Shown: positions 1-4,715 of the stretch, one piece after another
Layout of the letters: each line of letters begins with the position of its first letter
Numbering within the stretch: the stretch's first letter is position 1
DNA from: Candidatus Margulisiibacteriota bacterium
GTDB lineage: Bacteria; Margulisbacteria; WOR-1; JAUWWO01
Assembly: GCA_030616825.1 (NCBI GenBank)
Contig: JAUWWO010000054.1
Coordinates: 1 to 5,124, forward strand
Direction: 5' to 3'
Length of the DNA: 5,124 nt
The notes under the pieces: model-generated
What the model was told of the DNA's origin: nothing
The model's database searches: none
Seen by the model: the letters and a program-made list of their open reading frames with translations, nothing else
Made by a program: the position numbers and the translations under genes

Positions 1-966
1 GGAATATGCTTTTTGAAGATGTAGCGACAGTGGATAATAAACCATCGCGCCGATGCCTTTTGATTTTAGGAGTTCTTGAAGAAGGTTTCTGTTTCTAGCC
101 CTTATGGTGTATTGATTGTAAACGTGTCTTCGGCCGTCTTCGACAAATGGTCGATGGACCTCCATCACTTGAGCAAGCTCCCTGTCATATACGGCGGCAT
201 TCTTCTCCCTTGCAGCTATCCAGCGCGAGAGATGTTTGAACTTAGCCCGCAGGATCGCGGCCTGGACTTCATCAAGTCGACTGTTATAGCCTATTAGATC
301 ATAATGATAACTTACCCTGCTTCCGTGGCCGCGCAGAGCCTTGGCGCATTCAGCAACTTTCTCGTTATTAGTTAGGATCATGCCGCCGTCGCCAAAACAG
401 CCAAGGTTTTTTGTGGGGAAAAAAGAAAGGCAGCCCACATCGCCAAAGGAGCACGCCTTTCGTCCCAGGTATTCCGCTCCGATCGCCTGCGCTGCATCCT
501 CTATGACTTTTAATTTATGTTTCCCCGCAATCTCCATAATCGGCCCCATCTCCGCTGCCTGGCCGAAGAGGTGCACAGGAAGAATAGCTTTTGTTTTTCG
601 AGAGAGCTTCTTCTTAATTTTTTTAGAATCTATATTGAAGGTTTTGTGATCTATATCAACAAAGACAGGCTTTGCACCGATATAGCATATAGCTTCTATG
701 GTGGCCACAAAAGTAAATGGAGAGGTTATTACCTCGTCTCCTGCTTTTATTCCACAAGCCCGGAGAGCAAGATGGAGGGCATCTGTTCCAGAGGCCACGC
801 CAACGCCGTAGTTTACTCTACAGTATGAAGCAATCTCTTCTTCGAGTGCTTTAACGTTTTCCCCAAGGATGAAGCGACCGGATTCCACAACCCTGGAAAC
901 CGCCTTGTCTATCTCTTCGCGAATTTCATTGTGTTGTTTTTTGTTATCGAAAAACGGAACCGCCAA
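1..966 (-). CDS. DegT/DnrJ/EryC1/StrS-family sugar-nucleotide aminotransferase (partial, C-terminus beyond the left edge)
   Basis: PLP-dependent transfer of an amino group, usually from glutamate, to a keto-sugar nucleotide in the cytoplasm, feeding surface-glycan synthesis. Translating the minus strand from 966 gives 322 codons without a stop. Visible family marks are the N-terminal MAVPFFDNKKQ, phosphate-binding SGTDALHLAL (59-68), EDAAQAIGA with the pyridine-binding Asp157, the Schiff-base lysine Lys186 in FFPTKNLG followed by FGDGGM, GYNSRLDEVQAAIL (227-239 region), and YYPLSLHLQKAY at the cut end. Family members usually have about 360-400 residues, so roughly 40-70 are missing. The start is TTG at 964-966: there is no ATG, AGAAAGG lies 9 nt upstream, and the resulting N-terminus matches the family. 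The gene is the first of a leftward unit with its own promoter. VHLFGQ and FFPTKNLG resemble C-3 keto-sugar aminotransferases (WbpE, QdtB, GnnB types), but the exact substrate cannot be read from sequence. Family call is firm; substrate open. Confidence 0.93.
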   Translation of the reverse strand, partial: MAVPFFDNKKQHNEIREEIDKAVSRVVESGRFILGENVKALEEEIASYCRVNYGVGVASGTDALHLALRACGIKAGDEVITSPFTFVATIEAICYIGAKPVFVDIDHKTFNIDSKKIKKKLSRKTKAILPVHLFGQAAEMGPIMEIAGKHKLKVIEDAAQAIGAEYLGRKACSFGDVGCLSFFPTKNLGCFGDGGMILTNNEKVAECAKALRGHGSRVSYHYDLIGYNSRLDEVQAAILRAKFKHLSRWIAAREKNAAVYDRELAQVMEVHRPFVEDGRRHVYNQYTIRARNRNLLQELLKSKGIGAMVYYPLSLHLQKAYS

Positions 967-975
967 TTGAATCAG

Positions 976-982
976 CCTTTCT
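976..982 (-). promoter_or_regulatory. Ribosome binding site that supports the TTG start of the aminotransferase
   Basis: On the minus strand AGAAAGG stands 9 nt before TTG (964-966). No ATG or GTG lies near the expected N-terminus, so this site together with the family-like MAVPFFD N-terminus decides for the TTG start. Confidence 0.6.
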
Positions 983-997
983 AAATTTTGAAAGAAT

Positions 998-1026
998 ATT
1001 ATAACATGAGAAGGGGAAAACCCCAA
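998..1026 (-). promoter_or_regulatory. Sigma70-type promoter of the aminotransferase gene (extended -10)
   Basis: On the minus strand a perfect extended -10, TGTTATAAT, occupies 1006-998 (hexamer TATAAT at 1003-998). Seventeen bases upstream is TTGGGG (1026-1021), which keeps only the TTG of the -35 consensus; an extended -10 can compensate for a weak -35. Transcription should start near 991, giving a leader of about 25 nt with the AGAAAGG site. Confidence 0.65.
1013..1024. repeat. Short inverted repeat GGGG-AAAA-CCCC over the -35 region of the leftward promoter
   Basis: Four G and four C flank AAAA as a perfect dyad. It covers the outer half of the spacer and most of the weak -35 of the leftward promoter (TTGGGG on the minus strand). 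It could be part of a protein-binding site, or chance, since only four bases pair. Confidence 0.3.
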
Positions 1027-1052
1027 ATACTAATATGTCCAAACACGTCGGA

Positions 1053-1075
1053 GCGAAAGAGTTTAACCCTTTCGC
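1053..1075. promoter_or_regulatory. 23-bp near-perfect palindrome between the divergent promoters, candidate operator
   Basis: GCGAAAG at 1053-1059 and CTTTCGC at 1069-1075 are perfect inverted arms. Inside them GTT and AAC also pair around a central T, so only two symmetric positions and the centre break the dyad. It lies 12 bp upstream of the rightward -35 and about 60-85 bp upstream of the leftward start. No run of T follows on either strand, so it does not look like an intrinsic terminator. A dimeric regulator binding site serving both promoters is the natural reading, but this is inference. Confidence 0.5.
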
Positions 1076-1087
1076 AGATTAAAGTCC

Positions 1088-1116
1088 TTCCCAAAAACCG
1101 CAACTTCTGATATAAT
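1088..1116 (+). promoter_or_regulatory. Sigma70-type promoter of the small plus-strand gene (extended -10)
   Basis: TTCCCA (1088-1093, four of six -35 matches), a 17-bp spacer, then TATAAT (1111-1116) preceded by TGA, giving the full extended -10 TGATATAAT. Transcription should begin near 1122-1123, leaving a leader of about 45 nt before the ATG at 1167. This is the strongest promoter match in the window. Confidence 0.75.
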
Positions 1117-1166
1117 CCTCTACCTGTTGCATCTCAAGCAATAAAATTTAGTAAAGGAGTTGAACA

Positions 1167-1340
1167 ATGATAGTAGAAAGATCGGAATTTAAGGGAAGGC
1201 CATTGCTTGTAATCAAAAGAAGCGAAGACGACAAATTCCCGTTTTCTTTTGGGCTGACAAAGGCCAAAATGATACTGGAGTGCATAGAAGAGATAAAGAA
1301 ATTTGTGGAAGAGGTAGGATCTTCTGGGACTCCGGTTTAG
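1167..1340 (+). CDS. Small uncharacterised protein, 57 residues
   Basis: I do not recognise a named family with confidence. The gene is supported by a strong Shine-Dalgarno (AAAGGAG at 1153-1159, 7 nt before the ATG) and a perfect extended -10 promoter upstream. The protein has no signal peptide, membrane segment or cysteine motif (one Cys, 39). It begins with a beta-like stretch (EFKGRPLLVIK, 7-17), a charged turn (RSEDDKFPF), then a likely amphipathic helix from about 31 to 50 (TKAKMILECIEEIKKFVEEV) and a short flexible tail. The FKG strand, the FG turn and the long C-terminal helix faintly recall the single-stranded-DNA-binding PC4-like fold; this is a shape impression only. It is transcribed divergently from the aminotransferase and ends 20 nt from the convergent lpxB stop, with no terminator visible between them. 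Confidence 0.8.
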   Translation: MIVERSEFKGRPLLVIKRSEDDKFPFSFGLTKAKMILECIEEIKKFVEEVGSSGTPV

Positions 1341-1360
1341 ACCAGAGAAATAAAAGAGCC

Positions 1361-2512
1361 CTATTTAGCAACGAAATCTATGATGCCCCTGGCCACCCGG
1401 GCCACAACCCCAGGTTCTCCAAGGAGTGCTGCAACCTGCTTTAGGCTGTGCTTCATGTTTTCAAGTTTTGATTTGTCCTTCAGAAGAGAAACCACCTCAG
1501 CTGCAATGTTCTCTGCTGTTGCGTCGGCCATGACGTATTCGGGAATTATCTTCTCGTTCGCCAGGATGTTCGGCATCGAGTAGTAGGGGAGTTTCTTGTC
1601 TACTTTTAAGATATGCTTGCCGATAAAATAGGTTAGGGAAGAGAGCTTGTACATCATGATGATGGGAGTTTCAACAACTGCGGCTTCGAGAAGTATAGTT
1701 CCAGAAGCAGCAATTGATACGTCACAGGCTGCAAGCATGTCGTAAGTGCCCTCTTCAATGATAGAAAGATTTACTTTCTGCTTTGCGACCATCTTTTCTA
1801 TCTTTGTCTTAAACTTAGAAGAGGAAAGCCCAAGCATAGGGTTTACCTTTCCAAATTTTTCCTCTATCAACTTTAGTGCATCAAGCATGATCGGAAGGAG
1901 CTTCTCTATTTCTTGACGTCTGGATCCAGGGAAGAGACCAACAAAAGGAGCGTCACTTTCGACATAAGAACTCCTCCTTAATTTCTCTTTGGAGTAGGAG
2001 GGCTTTGCTATATCTACTACAGGATGGCCGAAGTAGACTACGGCTCCTCCTGCTTTCTTGTACGCCTCGTATTCTTTTTGAAAGACTGCAACTATTAGAT
2101 CGATTGTATTTACGACCTTCTTTACTCCCTTGGCTGTTCCCCACAGCCACTCCTGGGGAGATATGTAGTAGATCGTTTTGATTCCGAGTTTTTTTGCGGC
2201 CTTGGCAAGCGGCATATGAAACCCCTGCGCATCGATTACGACAAGAACATCTGGTCGCTCTTTTTTCATAAGGTTTACTAAAAATCGAAAAGACTTTAGA
2301 TACGAAGGCGTGTATTTGAGTGGCTCGATGAGTCCTATAGTGCTGGTCTCCGTTATATCCAGTTTAACATCAACACCCGAAGCAACCATCTTCTCCCCAC
2401 CCATTCCGAAGAGCACAACGTCCTTTGAAGCTTTCTTTAGCTCCTGTGCAAGGAATGCGCCGTGGACGTCACCAGAAACTTCGGCTGCGGATATCATTAG
2501 TTTGAGAGGCAT
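1361..2512 (-). CDS. lpxB: Lipid-A-disaccharide synthase LpxB
   Basis: Glycosyltransferase (GT19) that joins UDP-2,3-diacylglucosamine to lipid X (2,3-diacylglucosamine 1-phosphate) to make the tetraacyl disaccharide 1-phosphate, at the inner face of the cytoplasmic membrane. It has 383 residues, against 382 in E. coli. Landmarks are AAEVSGDVHGA (9-19; more often AGEASGD), IDAQGF with Asp94 at the place of essential E. coli Asp98, YYISPQEWLWG (115-125, where many homologues have WAWR), FGHPVVD (161-167), FPGSRRQEIE with Arg198 matching E. coli Arg201, AASGTILLEAAVVETPI (268-284), YSMPNILAN (311-319) and LGEPGVVARVA near the end. The ATG is preceded by GGAG at 2519-2522 with a 6-nt spacer. It lies 32 nt downstream of the fabZ-lpxA fusion and is the last gene of the operon here. 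The LpxH/I/G step that makes its acceptor is not encoded in the window. Confidence 0.97.
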   Translation of the reverse strand: MPLKLMISAAEVSGDVHGAFLAQELKKASKDVVLFGMGGEKMVASGVDVKLDITETSTIGLIEPLKYTPSYLKSFRFLVNLMKKERPDVLVVIDAQGFHMPLAKAAKKLGIKTIYYISPQEWLWGTAKGVKKVVNTIDLIVAVFQKEYEAYKKAGGAVVYFGHPVVDIAKPSYSKEKLRRSSYVESDAPFVGLFPGSRRQEIEKLLPIMLDALKLIEEKFGKVNPMLGLSSSKFKTKIEKMVAKQKVNLSIIEEGTYDMLAACDVSIAASGTILLEAAVVETPIIMMYKLSSLTYFIGKHILKVDKKLPYYSMPNILANEKIIPEYVMADATAENIAAEVVSLLKDKSKLENMKHSLKQVAALLGEPGVVARVARGIIDFVAK

Positions 2513-2544
2513 TACTCTCTCCGTTGGGATTTTGGATTTGACTT

Positions 2545-3834
2545 TTATATCCCTATTTCCGGTATCTCCGGAAGAATCGGTTCCTCCTCTAGGAGGATTC
2601 CCCCGACGACCTTTTTGCCTATTCCTCTCCCGGTTCCCTGTTCAAGGAAGCGAATTAAATGGTTTATCTCCTCTACGGGTTTTAGCTTCTTCTTTATTTC
2701 CTCTCTTGCTTGCGAGAGTTTCATTTTTGATTGATATAGATATTTGAAGGCCTTCTTTATCTCTGTCTGAGCTTCGAGCCCTATCCCTCTGCGGTCTAGG
2801 CCCACGGAGTTTAGTCCCTTGACCTCTGCCGGAGAGCCATCTACGAGCATGTATGGGAGAACATCTTGCGTTACCTTTGACTGCGCCCCAACCATTGCCA
2901 GACGGCCGATCCTACAGTATTGGTGTATTCCGGCCATCCCTCCTATAACGCATTGGTTTTCCAAAATAGCATATCCGCCGATTCCCACATAACCGCCAAT
3001 CACGGTTTGACTGCCAACTCTGCAATTATGTGGAATGTGTGCATGGACCATGATGAAGTTTTCATCCCCGATGCGGGTCTCTGCTCCCTTTCCAGAAGGA
3101 AGATGGATGGTCACGAACTCCCTTATGATGTTTTTGTCGCCGATTATGATTTGTCCCTTCTCCCCTTTATATTTATAATCCTGCGGTGGGGCACCAATGG
3201 TGACGCCGTCGTATATCTTGTTCTCCCGGCCGATCTTTGTCCATTTATTTATCACAACATGTGAACCTATGAATGTCCCTTCGCCGATTTCTACCTCTGG
3301 TCCGATCAATGTGTAAGGGCCTACTTCCACGTTTTTGGCCAGAGTTGCTGATGGATGTACGGTTGCGGTTGTATGTATTTTTGCGCCACCCTCAGATCTA
3401 TCCACGAGCGAGAAGAGCAGCTCTCCTTCTGCGGCAACCTCTCCATCCACTCTTGCCTGAGTTTTTAGTTTTCCAATAGTTCCCTTTACCCAGAGGGTTT
3501 CAGCCTCTATGCGCAGCTGGTCGCCGGGAACTACGGGCCTGCGGAATCTGACGTTATCGATTCCAGCAAAAAACACCAGCTTCCCCTGGCTCTGTGGAAG
3601 ACGAAGGGCCATTATTGCTCCAGTCTGGGCCATGGCCTCAACAAGAAGTACGCCAGGCATCACCGGGAATCCCGGGAAATGTCCCTGAAAGAAGGGCTCA
3701 TTTATAGTTACGTTCTTTATTGCGACAGCGCGCTTGCCTTCCTCCAGCTCCACAACCTTGTCAACCAGAAGAAAAGGGTACCTGTGCGGAAGGGTGTTCA
3801 GTATTCCTTTTATGTCAATTTCTTTTCCTGCCAT
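2545..3834 (-). CDS. Bifunctional FabZ-LpxA fusion: 3-hydroxyacyl-ACP dehydratase / UDP-GlcNAc O-acyltransferase
   Basis: A single 429-residue frame. Residues 1-146 are a complete Fab[12 protein letters not shown] (15-25), [11 protein letters not shown] with catalytic His52, [11 protein letters not shown] with catalytic Glu66, and [17 protein letters not shown]. It dehydrates (R)-3-hydroxyacyl-ACP in fatty acid elongation. After about five residues LpxA begins at Ile153 with left-handed beta-helix hexapeptides (VEVG, TLIG, VEIG, TFIG). LpxA moves the same 3-hydroxyacyl group from ACP to the 3-OH of UDP-GlcNAc. Against E. coli LpxA, Asp74, Lys76, His122, the catalytic base His125, Gly143, His160 and Gln161 are kept (Asp219, Lys221, His266, His269, Gly287, His304, Gln305), while His144 is Tyr288 and Gly173 is Ala317. 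GLDRRGI and the helical C-terminal domain follow, then a tail of about 25 residues. The ATG has a strong ribosome site. No stop or plausible internal start lies at the junction. I cannot say how widespread this fusion is; the well-known one is LpxC-FabZ. Confidence 0.96.
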   Translation of the reverse strand: MAGKEIDIKGILNTLPHRYPFLLVDKVVELEEGKRAVAIKNVTINEPFFQGHFPGFPVMPGVLLVEAMAQTGAIMALRLPQSQGKLVFFAGIDNVRFRRPVVPGDQLRIEAETLWVKGTIGKLKTQARVDGEVAAEGELLFSLVDRSEGGAKIHTTATVHPSATLAKNVEVGPYTLIGPEVEIGEGTFIGSHVVINKWTKIGRENKIYDGVTIGAPPQDYKYKGEKGQIIIGDKNIIREFVTIHLPSGKGAETRIGDENFIMVHAHIPHNCRVGSQTVIGGYVGIGGYAILENQCVIGGMAGIHQYCRIGRLAMVGAQSKVTQDVLPYMLVDGSPAEVKGLNSVGLDRRGIGLEAQTEIKKAFKYLYQSKMKLSQAREEIKKKLKPVEEINHLIRFLEQGTGRGIGKKVVGGILLEEEPILPEIPEIGI

Positions 3835-3840
3835 TTTCTT

Positions 3841-3848
3841 CCTCCTTT
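3841..3848 (-). promoter_or_regulatory. Strong ribosome binding site of the fabZ-lpxA fusion
   Basis: AAAGGAGG on the minus strand, 6 nt before the ATG at 3832-3834, fills most of the 18-nt gap after the lpxC stop. It fixes the start of the fusion at the FabZ N-terminus and contrasts with the missing ribosome site of lpxC. Confidence 0.85.
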
Positions 3849-3852
3849 TATA

Positions 3853-4677
3853 TTATTTAATCTTTCTCTCCAGGGCAGAGGCAAGCTCTATATTTAGCCT
3901 GTGGTTTGACCTTTCAGCGACAACATGGGCATTGACAGGCCTGCCTAGTAGCCCCAAATCTCCAATGAGGTCAAGGATTTTGTGTCTTACGACTTCATCC
4001 TTGAACCTGGGCTCGTTGATGTAGCCGGAACTGCTAATAGCCAGAGCATTATCTAAGGATGCTCCAAGAGCGAGGCCTGCTCGCTTTAAGTTTTCAACTT
4101 CTTCTATAAACCCAAAGGTCCGAGCAGGAGCAATTTCTCTCTCAAATGTTTCCTCGTTTATCTCGAGGGAGAGCTTCTGCCCCCCGACGATTGTATCAGG
4201 AAAGTCTACCACAAAACTTACGCTAAATCTATCTGAAGGAGAAGCACAAATAAGGCTTCCCTCCTTTTGGATGACGATCTCTCGAAAAACAGTAATTGGC
4301 TGATTCTCTTCCTCAAGCACCACTATCCCCACCTCTTTGAGTGCCCTAAAATAGGGAAGAGCGCTTCCGTCCAGAGCTGGCGGCTCTGGGCCGGCAACCT
4401 CGATCTCTATATCGCTTATACCCAAGGCAAAGATTGCCGCAAGCACATGCTCAACGACCTGAATGCGAGCCGCTCCAGCGCTGAGTGTTGTTCCCCTTTT
4501 CGTATCCGAAACTTTTGCTGGAGATGCTCTTATCCTCGGCCTTCCAGGGAGGTCAGCCCGAACAAAGACAATCCCACTTTTGGGATTTCCTGGCTTGAAT
4601 ACGATTTTGGTTTTGGCTCCACAGTGAAGTGCTATTCCAGAGAGCTCTGTTTCTTTTTTGATAGTGCGTCGAAACAT
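3853..4677 (-). CDS. lpxC: UDP-3-O-acyl-N-acetylglucosamine deacetylase LpxC
   Basis: Zinc-dependent cytoplasmic deacetylase that performs the committed step of lipid A synthesis, removing the N-acetyl group from UDP-3-O-acyl-GlcNAc made by LpxA. It has 274 residues (E. coli 305; the E. coli C-terminal extension is absent). Landmarks are LSGIALHCG (12-20), VVEHVLAA with Glu76 and zinc ligand His77, GPEPPALDGSA (96-106), ARTFGF (185-190) with Thr187, VVRHKILDLIGDL with zinc ligands His232 and Asp236 and Lys233, and SNHRLNIEL with His259 matching E. coli His265. All catalytic positions are present. The ATG at 4675-4677 gives an N-terminus that lines up with the family, yet no Shine-Dalgarno precedes it; a promoter sits only 9 nt upstream, so the transcript may be leaderless. 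It leads the lpxC, fabZ-lpxA, lpxB operon. The short C-terminus may matter because the E. coli tail is the degradation signal for FtsH. Confidence 0.97.
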   Translation of the reverse strand: MFRRTIKKETELSGIALHCGAKTKIVFKPGNPKSGIVFVRADLPGRPRIRASPAKVSDTKRGTTLSAGAARIQVVEHVLAAIFALGISDIEIEVAGPEPPALDGSALPYFRALKEVGIVVLEEENQPITVFREIVIQKEGSLICASPSDRFSVSFVVDFPDTIVGGQKLSLEINEETFEREIAPARTFGFIEEVENLKRAGLALGASLDNALAISSSGYINEPRFKDEVVRHKILDLIGDLGLLGRPVNAHVVAERSNHRLNIELASALERKIK

Positions 4678-4686
4678 TATCGATAG

Positions 4687-4715
4687 ATGATAACAGAAGA
4701 TGCTTTTGCAATCAA
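4687..4715 (-). promoter_or_regulatory. Sigma70-type promoter of the lpxC operon, implying a leaderless or near-leaderless mRNA
   Basis: On the minus strand TTGATT (4715-4710, four of six) and TATCAT (4692-4687, five of six) are separated by exactly 17 bp. Standard spacing puts the start at the A at 4680, three bases before the lpxC ATG, or at the A of the ATG itself. This agrees with the absence of a ribosome site. The -35 overlaps the TGA stop (4714-4712) of the upstream gene, so the promoter is packed into the 34-bp gap. Confidence 0.6.

Noticed and set aside
76..828. Plus-strand reading frames across 76-297, 341-649 and 517-828
   Set aside because: They lie opposite the aminotransferase, whose minus-strand frame carries all the family motifs; their translations look like no protein family and have no ribosome sites.
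1053..1075. The 23-bp palindrome as an intrinsic terminator
   Set aside because: No T-run follows on either strand and both neighbouring genes are transcribed away from it.
1323..1365. Bidirectional terminator between the small gene and lpxB
   Set aside because: TCTGG and CCAGA can pair at 1323-1327 and 1342-1346, but the loop is long, the stem short, and no U-run follows. I see no convincing intrinsic terminator for either gene.
2218..2235. Gln-Gly after Ala95 in LpxB where E. coli has Pro-Asp (IDAPDF)
   Set aside because: The essential Asp (Asp94 here) is kept and Gly at the second position is common in other LpxB proteins, so this is not a sign of lost activity.
2310..4686. Other open frames opposite or inside lpxB, fabZ-lpxA and lpxC (including 1953-2150 minus, 2310-2747, 2920-3264, 3273-3479, 3679-4024 and 4267-4686 plus)
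   Set aside because: Shadows of strongly identified genes; low-complexity or Ser/Arg/Pro-rich translations with no independent signals.
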